The notes: a model not told the origin generated them from the sequence alone. A stretch of 64,000 nucleotides of DNA from Peptococcaceae bacterium (GCA_017547685.1 JAFYPD010000043.1:1-64000), one strand, 5' to 3'; positions 41,666 to 54,380 are shown, numbered from the stretch's first letter. Made by a program: numbers and translations.

Positions 41666-43519
41666 ATGCCGAAAAAAAGATGGATTGTGCTGTTATGTCT
41701 GCTGCTGCTTGCGGGTGCTGCCAGTGACCGATATAACAGCGTGACAGCAATACCGGAGAGCATTACAGTGACAGCGCCCTTTAACCCGCAGTACACACCA
41801 AATGAAAAGCCGCAGAGCAGTGTGAAGCTGGCAGCTGATTTATGCGGCATCACACGGTTTCAGAATCTGTATGGCACAACGGGGGACGGACAGCGTATCG
41901 CTCTGATAGACAGCGGCATCGATTTGAGCCATAGTGCATTTCAGAACAGGAAGGACGGTACGGTGAAAGCGGTGGTTTACCGGGATTATACGCAGGAGGG
42001 TCTGCTGCAGACGCAGGAAGTTATCTGCCGGAAACAGCAGGTAGCGGCAGGCGGCACGGTGTATCATACCGGGGCAATTGCAAATGACGCAGCTGTGTAC
42101 AGGCTTGCGTTTCTCAATCTGGAGCAGATGCAGCCAAAGGCAGCTCCGGCATGTGAGCAGCAAATGGCCGTGCTGGTGACAGCACAGAACAGCAGTCAGT
42201 ATAACTGTGTGTATGTAGATACAGACAGGGACTGTGATTTCGCCGATGAACAGCCGCTGCGATGCTATGCAGAACGGCAGCAGCATATTACGCTGCAGAA
42301 TGCGGGATATCCATTGAATCTGGCCCTGACCAGTATCGCCGCCGACGGAAGCCAGATTCAGCTCACAGCCGATACCCTGGGGCACGGGACATTTCTGGCC
42401 GGGCTGATGGCGGCAAACGGGAAGCAGTATCAGGGGCTGGCGCCGCAGGCACAGCTTTGTGTTTATAAAATTTTTGACCGGAACGGCCAGTCGTCGCAGC
42501 AACTGCTGGCAAAAGCCATTCGGCAGGCAATTCTGGATGATGTGGACTGTATCAATCTGAGCCTGAGCATCCCAAAAGACGAGCCGGTCAGTGCCGAACT
42601 GGAGGAAGTGCTGCAGCAGGCACAGGCTGCCAATATACCGGTGATAGCCGCAGCGGGCAATTACGGGCCGGGCAAAAACACCATTGCCTGTCCGGCCCGG
42701 GCTGACAATGTGATTGGCGTGGGCAGCTATGTGAGCCCGGCGATGTATGCGCTGGATCGGGATGTGATGGTGGAGGATGCCTTTATTGCGGATTACAGTG
42801 GCAGAGGAAAGCTGAACGGCACCAGTGGGCCATTGCTGGTGGCGCCTGCCGGAATCATTTCCACTGTGCCGGGCTGGTATGCAGAATCCTGTCTGTATGA
42901 TTATGGCACCAGTATTTCTGCCGCCATCACAACAGCGGCCATCTGCCATGTACAGGAAGCGGCAGAGAAAAAAGAACTGCTGCTTTCGGTGGATCAGATA
43001 AAAAATCTGCTGGCACAGTGGGCTGACAATCTGGAATTCCCACCATCGGAACAGGGCTACGGAGCATTAAAACTGGGTCGGCTTCCGGGAAAAACCGGCA
43101 GTATCAAACAGCGAGCAGGCATGCGGGAAGAAACAATTGTTTACACAAAAGAGGATAGATTGTCCTGGGCCTTTGCGGTGCCGCAGGGGCAGAGCCGATC
43201 CTGGTATGTAGAGGTGCCGATGGGCTGTAAAAAAGTATCAGCAGTCGTGCAGATGGACCAGCAGTCATCCGGCAGTCCTCAGGAATCACCCATTGCCATG
43301 GGGCGGTGTTATGTGAGCATCTACAATCCCGACGGCGTTCTGATGGACCAGAGCCGTTACCTGGGTGCCTCCTACAGCGAATCCTTTATCACCAGCGATG
43401 AAGTTGGTGCCATGTTGCCGCAGCCGGGCATCTGGGAGGTAGTTGTAACCTCGGCAGATAACCTGAGCCTGTACAATCATCTGGAGAGCACCGGCGTGCT
43501 GCAGATAGAGATGGAATAG
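41666..43519 (+). CDS. Secreted S8 (subtilisin-like) serine protease
   Basis: 617 residues with an N-terminal signal peptide (MPKKRWIVLLCLLLLAGAAS). Catalytic triad: Asp82 in ALIDSGIDLSHS, His about 239 in LGHGTFLAGLMAA, Ser about 415 in YGTSISAAITTAA; the oxyanion Asn is in PVIAAAGNYGPG. Between Asp and His there is an insertion of roughly 100 residues compared with subtilisin, with extra cysteines. The last 150 residues form a beta-rich domain. No LPXTG or anchor is seen, so it is probably released. GGAGGAC before the ATG. Confidence 0.92.
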   Translation: MPKKRWIVLLCLLLLAGAASDRYNSVTAIPESITVTAPFNPQYTPNEKPQSSVKLAADLCGITRFQNLYGTTGDGQRIALIDSGIDLSHSAFQNRKDGTVKAVVYRDYTQEGLLQTQEVICRKQQVAAGGTVYHTGAIANDAAVYRLAFLNLEQMQPKAAPACEQQMAVLVTAQNSSQYNCVYVDTDRDCDFADEQPLRCYAERQQHITLQNAGYPLNLALTSIAADGSQIQLTADTLGHGTFLAGLMAANGKQYQGLAPQAQLCVYKIFDRNGQSSQQLLAKAIRQAILDDVDCINLSLSIPKDEPVSAELEEVLQQAQAANIPVIAAAGNYGPGKNTIACPARADNVIGVGSYVSPAMYALDRDVMVEDAFIADYSGRGKLNGTSGPLLVAPAGIISTVPGWYAESCLYDYGTSISAAITTAAICHVQEAAEKKELLLSVDQIKNLLAQWADNLEFPPSEQGYGALKLGRLPGKTGSIKQRAGMREETIVYTKEDRLSWAFAVPQGQSRSWYVEVPMGCKKVSAVVQMDQQSSGSPQESPIAMGRCYVSIYNPDGVLMDQSRYLGASYSESFITSDEVGAMLPQPGIWEVVVTSADNLSLYNHLESTGVLQIEME

Positions 43520-43520
43520 C

Positions 43521-43552
43521 GTAGGGGTGCGCAATGCGCACCCCTACAGTTT
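43521..43552. terminator. Bidirectional terminator between protease and CoA-disulfide reductase genes
   Basis: GTAGGGGTGCGC and GCGCACCCCTAC pair perfectly (12 bp) around AAT. Genes on both sides converge here. Confidence 0.85.
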
Positions 43553-43558
43553 TGACAG

Positions 43559-45208
<1,650 letters not shown>

Positions 45209-45378
45209 GGAAAAACCTCCGTTCTTTTTGTGTCATCTATCAAAAAATATACAATCTTGCCCATGATACTAAAATAATTCTATCAAAATTACAGAAAAAA
45301 GCAATTGCGAAAAAGACAACCGAAAAAATATATGATATAATATCCGTTAGGTGAAAACTTTTTGAGGAGGAATTTAAC

Positions 45379-46320
45379 ATGGCATTGGTAACAACAACCG
45401 AAATGTTCAAAAAAGCTTACGAGGGCGGTTATGCAGTAGGTGCATTCAACGTAAATAATATGGAACTGGTACAGGGGATTACAGAGGCTGCCGGAGAACT
45501 GAACTCTCCGCTGATTCTGCAGGTATCTGCCGGTGCAAGAAAATATGCGAACCACAACTATCTGGTGAAACTGGTGGAAGCAGCGATGCTGGAACAGAGC
45601 CATATTCCAATCGCACTGCATCTGGATCACGGTGCAGACTTTGAAATCTGCAAAGCCTGCATTGACGGCGGTTTTACATCCGTTATGATTGACGGTTCTC
45701 ATCATTCTTTTGAAGACAACATTGCAGTAACCAGAAAAGTAGTAGAATATGCACATGCGCACGGCGTTGTGGTAGAAGGCGAACTGGGTCAGCTGGCTGG
45801 TATTGAGGATGATGTAAATGTAAGCGCGGAAGACGCAAAATATACCCAGCCGGATCAGGTAGAAGAATTTGTGAGCCGTACAGGTGTAGACTCTCTGGCT
45901 ATCGCAATCGGTACCAGCCATGGCGCATTCAAATTTAAACCAGGGCAGAAACCAATGCTGCGTTTTGACATTCTGGAAGAAATCGAACGCCGTCTGCCAA
46001 ACTTCCCGATTGTACTGCACGGTGCGTCCAGCGTTTCTCAGGAATATGTAAAAATCATTCAGGCCAACGGCGGTAATCTGGCTGATGCTATCGGGATTCC
46101 GGAAGATATGCTGCGTCAGGCTGCAAAAAGTGCGGTTTGCAAAATCAACATCGACTCCGACCTGCGACTGGCTATGACAGCAGGGGTACGTGAAGTGCTG
46201 TTTGCAAAACCGGAAGCATTTGACCCGCGTGAATATCTGAAAGTTGGCCGTGCAAACGTAAAAGCCGTTGTGGCACACAAAATAAAAAATGTACTGGGTT
46301 CGGAAGGCAAAGCGCTGTAA
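45379..46320 (+). CDS. fba: Class II fructose-bisphosphate aldolase
   Basis: 313 residues. Zinc and catalytic motifs: ALHLDHGADFE, GELGQLAGIEDD, AIAIGTSHGAFKF, and IVLHGASSV. It splits fructose-1,6-bisphosphate into triose phosphates. Followed by transaldolase-like and glpX genes, forming a sugar-phosphate operon. A -10 (TATAAT, 45336-45341) lies upstream with a weak -35. GAGGAGG before the ATG. Confidence 0.97.
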   Translation: MALVTTTEMFKKAYEGGYAVGAFNVNNMELVQGITEAAGELNSPLILQVSAGARKYANHNYLVKLVEAAMLEQSHIPIALHLDHGADFEICKACIDGGFTSVMIDGSHHSFEDNIAVTRKVVEYAHAHGVVVEGELGQLAGIEDDVNVSAEDAKYTQPDQVEEFVSRTGVDSLAIAIGTSHGAFKFKPGQKPMLRFDILEEIERRLPNFPIVLHGASSVSQEYVKIIQANGGNLADAIGIPEDMLRQAAKSAVCKINIDSDLRLAMTAGVREVLFAKPEAFDPREYLKVGRANVKAVVAHKIKNVLGSEGKAL

Positions 46321-46396
46321 GAACTGCCCGAACGTCATCAGAAAGAACAGAATAATGTCAGAGCATCCGTGTTCTGAGCAGGAGGCATAATGTAAT

Positions 46397-47038
46397 ATGA
46401 AATTATTTCTGGATACAGCCAATCAGGCTGAAGTGGAAGAAGCAGTGAAAATGGGTGTCATCAGCGGTGTCACCACCAATCCGTCGCTGGTAGCCAAAGA
46501 AGGCGGCGATTATATCGAACGGGTGACCTATTTCTGTGATTTAGTGGGCGGCCCAATTAGTGTGGAAGTACTGAGCAGCGATGCGGACGGTATGCTGCAG
46601 GAAGCCCGTGAACTGGCAAAGCTGCACGAGAACATTGTTATTAAGCTGCCTATCACAGCAGAAAGTCTGGGTGTTATCAAACAGCTGAAAGCAGAAGGTA
46701 TCAAAACCAATGCAACCCTGTGTTTCTCTGCCAACCAGGCCATTCTGGCAGCAAGAGCAGGCGCAGCCTTCGTGAGCCCGTTTGTGGGCCGGTTAAATGA
46801 TATCGGGCAGGATGGGATGGTGCTCATCGAAGAAATCAAAACGATTTACAATAACTTTGGCTATGATACAGAAATTATTGTGGCGAGCGTACGCAGCCCG
46901 CGTCAGGTGACAGAGGCGGCTTTAATCGGCGCAGATATTGCAACCATTCCGTTCAAAGTGCTGAAACAGATGGTATCCCATCCGCAGACGGACTTAGGGA
47001 TTGCAAAATTTGAAGCAGACTGGGCAAACCGCAAGTAA
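46397..47038 (+). CDS. tal: Transaldolase/fructose-6-phosphate aldolase family protein
   Basis: 213 residues, the short TalC/Fsa-type form. Motifs: [46 protein letters not shown] (Schiff-base Lys in IKLP), and [16 protein letters not shown]. It would act in the non-oxidative pentose phosphate pathway or as F6P aldolase; short-form members from Firmicutes are usually transaldolases. Second gene of the fba-tal-glpX set. Confidence 0.95.
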   Translation: MKLFLDTANQAEVEEAVKMGVISGVTTNPSLVAKEGGDYIERVTYFCDLVGGPISVEVLSSDADGMLQEARELAKLHENIVIKLPITAESLGVIKQLKAEGIKTNATLCFSANQAILAARAGAAFVSPFVGRLNDIGQDGMVLIEEIKTIYNNFGYDTEIIVASVRSPRQVTEAALIGADIATIPFKVLKQMVSHPQTDLGIAKFEADWANRK

Positions 47039-47064
47039 TCAATAATCTGGAGGAATCAGTAGTT

Positions 47065-48045
47065 ATGGCAACAAGTCTCATGGATAGAAGTTTAGTATTA
47101 GAATTTGCCCGTGTAACAGAAGCAGCAGCAATCAACTGTGCACACTGGATTGGCAAAGGCGAAAAAAATTCTGCAGACGGTGCAGCAGTGGAAGCCATGC
47201 GCAAAATGTTTGACACAGTGGCGATTGACGGTACTGTGGTAATCGGGGAAGGCGAAATGGACGAAGCGCCAATGCTGTACATCGGCGAAAAAGTGGGCAA
47301 AGGCGGCGTGGAAGTGGATATTGCTGTTGACCCGCTGGAAGGTACCAACCTGACCGCGAAAAACATGAACGGTGCTATTGCTGTTATGGCGATTGCCAAA
47401 AAGGGCGGTCTGCTGCACGCGCCGGATATGTATATGGATAAAATTGTTGTTGGGCCAAAAGCCAAAGGTGCGATTGACATCAACAAAACACCAAAAGAAA
47501 ACATGGTAAATGTGGCAAAAGCACTGGGCAAAGACCCGAGTGAACTGACCATCGTGCTGCTGGATCGGGAACGTCATCAGCCAATCGTAAAAGCGGCACG
47601 TGAACTGGGCGCAAGCTGCAAATTTATCTCTGACGGGGATGTGTCTCCGGTTATCGCAACCAGCTTTGGTACGGAAGGCATTGATATGATGATGGGCATT
47701 GGCGGTGCACCGGAAGGCGTTATCGCAGCAGCGGCCATCAAATGTATGGGCGGCGACATGCAGGGCCGTCTGAAACCGGAAAACGAAGACGAAGTAAAAC
47801 GGGTACACGACATGGGTATCGACGATGTCAACAAAGTGCTGACTCTGGATGATCTGGTGAGTACCGACGATGTATGCTTCATCGCTACCGGTGTTACCAA
47901 AGGCGATATGTTAAACGGCGTGCGTTTCACTGACAAACATGCCATCACCCATACCGTGGTAATGCGCGGTGTAACCGGTACGGTACGTTTCATTGAAGCG
48001 TATCATGACTATGATAAAAAACCATCCTATGTAAAAATAAAATAG
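47065..48045 (+). CDS. glpX: Class II fructose-1,6-bisphosphatase (GlpX)
   Basis: 326 residues. GlpX metal-site motifs: [18 protein letters not shown] and [14 protein letters not shown]; later [20 protein letters not shown]. It removes the 1-phosphate of fructose-1,6-bisphosphate in gluconeogenesis. 26 nt after tal with TGGAGG upstream. The fba-tal-glpX-rho order is a conserved Firmicute arrangement. Confidence 0.97.
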   Translation: MATSLMDRSLVLEFARVTEAAAINCAHWIGKGEKNSADGAAVEAMRKMFDTVAIDGTVVIGEGEMDEAPMLYIGEKVGKGGVEVDIAVDPLEGTNLTAKNMNGAIAVMAIAKKGGLLHAPDMYMDKIVVGPKAKGAIDINKTPKENMVNVAKALGKDPSELTIVLLDRERHQPIVKAARELGASCKFISDGDVSPVIATSFGTEGIDMMMGIGGAPEGVIAAAAIKCMGGDMQGRLKPENEDEVKRVHDMGIDDVNKVLTLDDLVSTDDVCFIATGVTKGDMLNGVRFTDKHAITHTVVMRGVTGTVRFIEAYHDYDKKPSYVKIK

Positions 48046-48070
48046 GATTTCAGGTAAAGGTGGAATCTGT

Positions 48071-49336
48071 TTGTCTTATAAACAAGAGGAATTGGCAGCC
48101 AAAACGATGGTGGAACTGTACCGCATTGCCCGGGAACTGGAGATTCCCTACTACTCCAAATTGCGCAAGGCGGAGCTGGTATTTGAGATAGCCAAAAGTT
48201 CCACGCTGAAAGAGCGGGAAGGCCAGCTGTGGGCCAGCGGTATTCTGGATATCACTTCTGAGGGATACGGCTTTCTGCGCCCGCTGGGCTATACGCCGAG
48301 CTATGATGATATCTATGTATCTCAGTCGCAGATTCGTAAATTTGATTTGCGCAGCGGTGACCGGGTGGAAGGCTGGAGCCGCAAGCCAAAAGAGAATGAA
48401 CGCTACTTTGGGCTGCTTCGCGTGGAAAAAGTGAATGGGGAAGACCCGGCGTTTTCGCCGGAGCGGTTGCATTTTGACGGCTTAACGCCAATCTATCCGC
48501 AGGAGCGATTAAAACTGGAAACTGTACCGGATGCCCATGCAGTGCGCATGATTGACCTGGTGGCGCCGCTGGGCAAAGGACAGCGCGGCCTGATTGTGGC
48601 ACCGCCGAAAGCGGGGAAAACCGAATTAATCAAGCAGGTAGCCAACAGCATTGCCCGCAATAATCCGGAAGTGGAGATTATTATTCTGCTCATTGATGAA
48701 CGACCGGAGGAAGTGACCGACATTGAGCGGTCTGTAAAAGCGGAAGTTATCAGCTCTACCTTCGATGAGCCGCCGGAAAATCATGTGAAAGTGGCGGAGC
48801 TGACTCTGGAACGGGCAAAACGTGTGGTGGAATCCAAGAAAGATGTCATCATTCTGCTGGACAGCATCACCCGTCTGGCGAGAGCCTACAATCTGGTGAT
48901 GCCGCCGAGCGGACGGCTGTTATCAGGCGGGGTGGATCCCAGTGCCCTGCATAAACCCAAACGGTTTTTCGGTGCGGCCCGCAATGTGGAGGAAGGCGGC
49001 AGCCTGACTATTCTGGCTACAGCGCTGGTGGAAACCGGAAGCCGCATGGATGAAGTCATCTTTGAAGAATTCAAAGGCACCGGCAACATGGAACTGATTT
49101 TAGACCGCAAGCTGGCAGAGCGCCGTATTTATCCGGCACTGGATATCAAACGCTCCGGTACCAGAAAAGAAGACCTGCTGCTCAGCGAAAAAGAACTGAC
49201 CACCGTGTGGCAGATGCGAAAAGCATTCAGCAGTCTGGATACCGCAGAAGCAACAGAAACATTGCTGGACGGAATGAAACGCAGCAAAGATAACGAAGAA
49301 TTATGCCGCAACTTCGGCAAGCAAAATCATAGATAA
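48071..49336 (+). CDS. rho: Transcription termination factor Rho
   Basis: 421 residues. N-terminal Rho-N helical part ([16 protein letters not shown]), the RNA-binding cold-shock domain ([20 protein letters not shown]), Walker [13 protein letters not shown], Walker [15 protein letters not shown], and the Q/R loop region [23 protein letters not shown] start at 48071 with AAAGGTGG upstream. Hexameric RNA helicase. Ends with an intrinsic terminator. Confidence 0.97.
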   Translation: MSYKQEELAAKTMVELYRIARELEIPYYSKLRKAELVFEIAKSSTLKEREGQLWASGILDITSEGYGFLRPLGYTPSYDDIYVSQSQIRKFDLRSGDRVEGWSRKPKENERYFGLLRVEKVNGEDPAFSPERLHFDGLTPIYPQERLKLETVPDAHAVRMIDLVAPLGKGQRGLIVAPPKAGKTELIKQVANSIARNNPEVEIIILLIDERPEEVTDIERSVKAEVISSTFDEPPENHVKVAELTLERAKRVVESKKDVIILLDSITRLARAYNLVMPPSGRLLSGGVDPSALHKPKRFFGAARNVEEGGSLTILATALVETGSRMDEVIFEEFKGTGNMELILDRKLAERRIYPALDIKRSGTRKEDLLLSEKELTTVWQMRKAFSSLDTAEATETLLDGMKRSKDNEELCRNFGKQNHR

Positions 49337-49345
49337 ACATTACTG

Positions 49346-49380
49346 CAGGAGCGATTTCATTTGGATTGCTCCTGTTTTTT
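49346..49380 (+). terminator. Terminator after rho
   Basis: CAGGAGC pairs with GCTCCTG around a 15-nt loop, followed by six T. Confidence 0.85.
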
Positions 49381-49393
49381 CTTGCACTTTTTG

Positions 49394-49422
49394 TTGAAGT
49401 CACCGCCAAAAAACGATATAAT
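49394..49422 (+). promoter_or_regulatory. Promoter of lepA
   Basis: TTGAAG, 17-nt spacer, TATAAT, about 100 nt before the lepA start. Confidence 0.75.
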
Positions 49423-49526
49423 ATAAGTTACGATATTTTGAGATTCTTACAGTACAGATCAGCGGGTACACAGCTTGCGTATGTGGTGATGTGTATTGCA
49501 GAAAGGACAGAGGAGGACAAACAAGT

Positions 49527-51323
49527 ATGCAGGAACGAATCCGAAACTTTTGTATCATTGCCCATATTGACCATGGCAAATCGACACTGGCGGACCGTAT
49601 TCTGGAATATACCGGCGCACTGAGCAAACGTGAGATGGTGGATCAGGTGCTGGACAATATGGACCTGGAGCGGGAACGCGGTATTACTATCAAATTGCAG
49701 ACCGTACGCTTAAACTACAAAGCAGATGACGGCAACGAATATATCATCAATTTAATTGACACCCCGGGTCACGTAGACTTTACCTACGAGGTATCCCGCA
49801 GTCTGGCTGCCTGTGAAGGGGCGATTCTGGTTGTGGATGCTGCCCAGGGTATCGAAGCGCAGACACTGGCGAACGTATATCTGGCGCTGGAAAATGACCT
49901 GGAAATTATTCCGGTTATCAATAAAATTGACCTGCCGAGCGCAGACCCGGAACGGGTGCGTCAGGAAATCGAGGATGTTATTGGTCTGGATGCCAGCGAA
50001 GCGATTCTGTGCTCTGCAAAAGAAGGCATCGGCATCAAAGAGATTCTGGAAGCCATTGTACAGAAAGTGCCTGCACCGCAAGGTGATGCGAGCAAGCCAT
50101 TACAGGCGCTGATTTTTGACTCCCTGTACGATGCATACCGCGGTGCGTTATCCTACGTGCGCGTGGTAGACGGTACACTGCGCGATGATATGAAAATCCG
50201 CATGATGGCCAACGGCAAAGAGTTTGATGTAACCGAACTGGGTGTGTTTGCGCCATCCATGAAACAGGTAAAACAGCTGCTGCCGGGTGAGGTAGGATAT
50301 GTGGCAGCCAGCATTAAAAATGTGACAGATACCGAAGTAGGGGATACCATCACCGATGCAAACGCTCCGGCAGAGGCTCCGCTGGATGGGTACCGCAAAG
50401 CAACTCCAATGGTGTACTGCGGTCTGTATCCGGTGGAAAACAATCAGTATACCGAGCTGCGCGATGCGCTGGAAAAACTGCGCTTAAACGATGCGTCTCT
50501 GCTGTTTGAACCGGAAACTTCCTCTGCGTTAGGCTTTGGCTTCCGCTGCGGTTTTCTGGGCCTGTTGCACATGGAAATCATTCAGGAACGTCTGGAACGG
50601 GAATACGATATCGATTTAATCACCACCGCGCCGAGCGTAATCTATCAGATTACCCAGACCAACGGTACCGTGCTCCAGATTGACAACCCTGCCCAGATGC
50701 CGGACCCGTCCAGCATTCAGATGATTGAAGAGCCGTATGTATCGGCTTCTATCATGGTGCCTACCGATTATGTGGGTGCGGTTATGAAAATCGCACAGGA
50801 CAAACGCGGTACCTTCACCAACATGGAATACATGACGGAAACCCGCGTGAACATTAAATATGAGTTACCGCTGAGCGAAATTGTGTACGATTTCTTCGAC
50901 CAGTTGAAAACCCAGACAAAAGGCTATGCCTCTCTGGATTATGAAATGATCGGTTATCGCGAATCCAAACTGGTGAAACTGGATATTCTGGTAAACGGCG
51001 AACTGGTCGATGCACTGAGCTGCATTGTGCATAAAGATAAAGCCTATAACCATGGCCGTACACTGGTTGGCAAACTGCGCGGCATTATCCCGCGCCAGAT
51101 GTTTGAAGTGCCAATTCAGGCGGCAATCGGTAATAAAATTATTGCCCGCGAAACCGTAAAAGCACTGCGCAAGAGCGTGCTGGACAAATGTTACGGCGGT
51201 GATATTTCCCGTAAACGCAAACTGCTGGAAAAGCAGAAAGAAGGGAAAAAACGCATGAAGCAGGTAGGCCGTGTAGAAATTCCGCAGGAAGCATTCATGG
51301 CCGTACTGCAGCTGGATGACTAA
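49527..51323 (+). CDS. lepA: Elongation factor 4 (LepA)
   Basis: 598 residues, standard length. GTPase motifs [24 protein letters not shown] and NKIDLPSAD; LepA-specific C-terminal end with [20 protein letters not shown]. It binds ribosomes and back-translocates or remodels stalled complexes. AGAGGAGG lies 10 nt before the ATG; the earlier in-frame ATG at 49491 adds a non-conserved stretch. Confidence 0.97.
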   Translation: MQERIRNFCIIAHIDHGKSTLADRILEYTGALSKREMVDQVLDNMDLERERGITIKLQTVRLNYKADDGNEYIINLIDTPGHVDFTYEVSRSLAACEGAILVVDAAQGIEAQTLANVYLALENDLEIIPVINKIDLPSADPERVRQEIEDVIGLDASEAILCSAKEGIGIKEILEAIVQKVPAPQGDASKPLQALIFDSLYDAYRGALSYVRVVDGTLRDDMKIRMMANGKEFDVTELGVFAPSMKQVKQLLPGEVGYVAASIKNVTDTEVGDTITDANAPAEAPLDGYRKATPMVYCGLYPVENNQYTELRDALEKLRLNDASLLFEPETSSALGFGFRCGFLGLLHMEIIQERLEREYDIDLITTAPSVIYQITQTNGTVLQIDNPAQMPDPSSIQMIEEPYVSASIMVPTDYVGAVMKIAQDKRGTFTNMEYMTETRVNIKYELPLSEIVYDFFDQLKTQTKGYASLDYEMIGYRESKLVKLDILVNGELVDALSCIVHKDKAYNHGRTLVGKLRGIIPRQMFEVPIQAAIGNKIIARETVKALRKSVLDKCYGGDISRKRKLLEKQKEGKKRMKQVGRVEIPQEAFMAVLQLDD

Positions 51324-51447
51324 GTGATAGATGGATAAACACGACTGCGTAGTAATCTGATATTCAGAGGGCTGTGCAGTTTTTCTATGCTGTTTAGAAT
51401 CGGCTGATTTCATGGTATAATATTAAAAAACAGAAGGGGAGATTACC

Positions 51448-51801
51448 ATGTATTTATTCATTCACTATCCAAAATGCAGTACTTGCCAGAAGGCGAAAAA
51501 ATGGCTGGAAGAGCAGGGAGTTTTGTTTGAAGCGCGTCATATTGTAGAGGAAAACCCGACAGCAGAAGAGTTAAGCAAATGGATTGCCGCCAGCGGTCAG
51601 CCGGTGAAAAAATTTTTTAACACAAGCGGGTTAAAATATAAAGAAATGGCGCTGAAAGATCAACTGCCAGCCATGAGCGAGGAAGAACAGATTGCGCTGT
51701 TAGCTACCGACGGCATGCTGGTGAAACGGCCGCTGCTGATTGGCGACGGCATTGTACTAGCCGGTTTTAAAGAAGAGAAATGGGCAGAAGTCCTGTTGTA
51801 A
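51448..51801 (+). CDS. ArsC/Spx family thioredoxin-fold protein
   Basis: 117 residues. Starts with a CXXC motif (HYPKCSTCQKAKKWL), followed by the ArsC-family pattern (TAEELSKWIAASGQPVKKFFN) and KRPLLIGDGIVLAGFKEEKW. This matches the YffB/Spx/arsenate-reductase-like group. The function may be redox regulation rather than arsenate reduction, as no other arsenic gene is nearby. AAGGGGAGA before the ATG. Confidence 0.9.
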   Translation: MYLFIHYPKCSTCQKAKKWLEEQGVLFEARHIVEENPTAEELSKWIAASGQPVKKFFNTSGLKYKEMALKDQLPAMSEEEQIALLATDGMLVKRPLLIGDGIVLAGFKEEKWAEVLL

Positions 51802-51842
51802 AAAATGACAAAAGTTTTTTATTTAATTAAATCATAAAACGA

Positions 51843-52015
51843 AGAGAGCCTGTTATATTTGCCGATGTTCTGTATTAAAACGGAACAGTTTTGCAGAATG
51901 TCTATACTGAGATGGACGTTTACGTCTAATCGAAGTAGACCTTCAAGGAATTGTCCAATTCGCCCTACGCCTTTCTGACGGGGTGGTCAGGGCTGCAAAT
52001 GATAGCAGGCTCTCT
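51843..52015 (+). repeat. Structured intergenic element, copy 1 of 3
   Basis: Outer stem AGAGAGCCTG (51843-51852) with CAGGCTCTCT (52006-52015), continued by ATTTGC/GCAAAT. A first arm GTTCTG…CGGAAC contains the shared block TATTAAAACGGAACAG. A central arm runs GTCTA…TAGAC with inner GATGGACG…CGTCTAATC. A third arm is GCCCT…AGGGC. Related in sequence and layout to elements at 55813 and 58659. Lies between convergent genes. Confidence 0.75.
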
Positions 52016-52048
52016 GGTTTTCAGAATTAGAAAGGTATACTTAACAGA

Positions 52049-52885
52049 TTAAAAGTCTTCGGGATGTTCTTTAAACCACATAATCATCTCATTTGTCAGG
52101 CTGATCCCGTCGGCCTCCATTGGCAAATCATGCCGGTGCATCCAGACAGCCATGGATAATTCTTCTTCCTCCAGCTGGATGCTTTCGTCATCGCCGTCCA
52201 GTTCGGCAAAGAAACCAAGCAGCAGAGAACCGGAGTGGGGCCACGGCTGGCTTTTATAATAGCGGATATTTTTTACGTGCACGCCCACTTCTTCCCACAC
52301 TTCCCGTTTCACCGTTTCCTCAATCGTTTCACCGATTTCAGCAAAACCGGCCAGCAGGGCGTAATCCTTGTAATTGCGTCCCCGATATTTTGACAGCAGA
52401 ATTTTATCACCGTGGGTGACGCCAATGATAACTGCCGGACTGATTTGCGGATACATCATGACGTTGCAGTCCGGGCAGCGCATCATGCGCTCTTTTTCAT
52501 CAGGCTGCAAAGCTGTCCCGCAGCGGCCGCAAAATCGATGCCGGTTATACCAGTTATGCAGGTGAAAGCCAACCAGACCGGCGTAGGCATAATGACGAGG
52601 CATATAGCTGCGCAGCGCAAAGATGGCCAGCATCTGAAATGGTTCCCCTGCCGGACATTCTCGTTGGTTTATCCAGTAAAACCGATCTTCGCCGATGGAG
52701 AACAGATAAATCCATTGTACCGCCTGCGGGTCTGATAAATCGGAAAAACGGGGGAATATAATCTGGTCGCCGTCCTGACGCAGCAGTACCTGCTGGCTGT
52801 CGTACCATAATACAAAGCTGTCAGCGTCAGGCGGCTGCGGTTTGTAGCTGTTATCAAACTGATACGGGGCGATATCCTGAATCAT
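52049..52885 (-). CDS. nudC: NAD+ diphosphatase / NADH pyrophosphatase (NudC)
   Basis: 278 residues. Zinc ribbon CGRCGTALQPDE … CPDC at about residues 118-138, Nudix box GFAEIGETIEETVKREVWEE, and the NudC-specific SQPWPHSGSLLLGFFAE. It hydrolyses NAD(H) and can remove NAD caps from RNA 5' ends. AAGAAGG before the ATG; promoter at 52946. Single gene. Confidence 0.95.
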   Translation of the reverse strand: MIQDIAPYQFDNSYKPQPPDADSFVLWYDSQQVLLRQDGDQIIFPRFSDLSDPQAVQWIYLFSIGEDRFYWINQRECPAGEPFQMLAIFALRSYMPRHYAYAGLVGFHLHNWYNRHRFCGRCGTALQPDEKERMMRCPDCNVMMYPQISPAVIIGVTHGDKILLSKYRGRNYKDYALLAGFAEIGETIEETVKREVWEEVGVHVKNIRYYKSQPWPHSGSLLLGFFAELDGDDESIQLEEEELSMAVWMHRHDLPMEADGISLTNEMIMWFKEHPEDF

Positions 52886-52945
52886 AATAGGAGCCTTCTT
52901 TCTTTACAGAGTGGAAAAAATTTTGCAATCTCTTTTTATAGTGTT

Positions 52946-52974
52946 ATTATAGTATACCTTCCGTTGTAATACAA
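52946..52974 (-). promoter_or_regulatory. Promoter of nudC
   Basis: Minus strand: TTGTAT, 17-nt spacer, TATAAT. Confidence 0.75.
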
Positions 52975-53080
52975 ATTTATCAGGAAACATTTTGTTTTGA
53001 AATCTGTCATTGCAGTGATGGAACACAAGTGATATATTGAATATAATACGATTGCAAAATAGATAACGGGGTGCGGCAGT

Positions 53081-54334
53081 ATGGCAAATTTGTTTGACTA
53101 TTTAGAATGGCGCGGCGATTTAACGTTTGAGCAGTCGCCGTTCAATGTGGTGGATAATCTGATATTAAGCTGTCTTGGCTATGTGGTGCTGGATGGTCTG
53201 GTGAGCGGTTTTGACTGTACATACGGCACAACGGTGAAAGAGGCGGCCAGCCTGTTTGTGCAGCTGCCGGAATCGGTAAAGAATCTGCGCAGTCCGAAAG
53301 ATGAAGATGTACTTGTTGCCATGGCAAAAAGCAAACGGTTTGCCGAGCTGAATCTGCTGTATCATGTGGACCAGATTGACCTGATTACGGAAAAACAGTT
53401 TGCAGCGATTACGGTGAATCTGGGGAACGGCAGTTATTATGTGGTATTTCGCGGCACAGACTGCAGTGTCATCGGCTGGAAAGAGGATTTCAATATGACC
53501 TTCTGCAGTGCGGTTCCGGCACAGTTGGAAGCAGTGCGATATCTGCAGAAGGTGGCGGAATGCACAGAAGGGCCGCTTTATGTGGGCGGTCATTCAAAAG
53601 GCGGCAATCTGGCTATTTTTGCAGCAGCCCATGTGGCATCGGAAATCCAGCAGCGTATTACAGTGGTGTACAACAACGACGGTCCCGGGTTTCAGGAGGA
53701 TGTTGTTGTCAGTGCCGGGTATCAGGCAATCAAAGACCGGATTCAGACATTTATTCCGCAGACTTCGCTGTTCGGGCTGATGCTGGAACATGCAGAACCA
53801 TTTACCGTAATCGAAAGCACCGGTATTTTTGTGATGCAGCATGACCCGTACACCTGGACGGTAAAAGGTCCGGATTTTATTTATCTGGAAGAAGTGACAG
53901 CCAGTGGCCGGTTTATGGATGCGACACTCCGCGGCTGGCTGGCCGGAGTATCAGTAGAACAGCGGGAACAGTTTGTGGATGCGGTATACGAGGCAATCTC
54001 TGCCGATGAAGTGCTGACCCTGCAGGATCTGGTCAAAGTCTGGCTGACCAATCCGGGCGACCGATTAAAGAATCTGCGGGATGTGGACGATGAAACGGCG
54101 GATATGATTCGGCAAACGTTCAGGCAGCTGGTGCAGAATATGGGCCGTACAGCGCAGAATATGATCAAAGAAGAACAGGCAGAACGGATGCTGCCGCTGA
54201 AAGAAAAAGTGGAACAGAAGATGGAGCTGTCAATCCGCAGACATGACTGGCTGAAGCTTCCGGAACGCGCGAATGCGAAAGAAAAAGCAGCGCAGCATCA
54301 TGTTATCGGTCATCACAATGAAGCAGACAGATAA
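53081..54334 (+). CDS. DUF2974 (Mbeg1-like) alpha/beta-hydrolase-fold protein
   Basis: 417 residues. N-terminal NLFDYLEWRGDLTFEQSPFN is the family hallmark. The centre has VVFRGTDCSVIGWKEDF and the nucleophile elbow GGHSKGGNLAIFAA of a lipase-like hydrolase, then YNNDGPGF, with the catalytic acid and His probably in the following 100 residues (MLEHAEPFTVIES; HDPYTW). The last 100 residues are helical and charged. A predicted lipase or esterase of unknown substrate. Single gene. Confidence 0.9.
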   Translation: MANLFDYLEWRGDLTFEQSPFNVVDNLILSCLGYVVLDGLVSGFDCTYGTTVKEAASLFVQLPESVKNLRSPKDEDVLVAMAKSKRFAELNLLYHVDQIDLITEKQFAAITVNLGNGSYYVVFRGTDCSVIGWKEDFNMTFCSAVPAQLEAVRYLQKVAECTEGPLYVGGHSKGGNLAIFAAAHVASEIQQRITVVYNNDGPGFQEDVVVSAGYQAIKDRIQTFIPQTSLFGLMLEHAEPFTVIESTGIFVMQHDPYTWTVKGPDFIYLEEVTASGRFMDATLRGWLAGVSVEQREQFVDAVYEAISADEVLTLQDLVKVWLTNPGDRLKNLRDVDDETADMIRQTFRQLVQNMGRTAQNMIKEEQAERMLPLKEKVEQKMELSIRRHDWLKLPERANAKEKAAQHHVIGHHNEADR

Positions 54335-54340
54335 TAGCAT

Positions 54341-54370
54341 AAAAGCCGGAGGGCATCGCCTCCGGCTTTT
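54341..54370 (+). terminator. Terminator after DUF2974 gene
   Basis: AAAAGCCGGAGG and CCTCCGGCTTTT pair perfectly around a 6-nt loop. Confidence 0.9.
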
Positions 54371-54380
54371 GCTTTGCAGA

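Noticed and set aside
41840-42949. 369-residue minus-strand open frame opposite the S8 protease
   Set aside because: Antisense shadow; composition and lack of a start signal argue against it.
45289-46422. 377-residue minus-strand open frame opposite fba
   Set aside because: Phe/Cys/His-rich antisense shadow of the aldolase gene.
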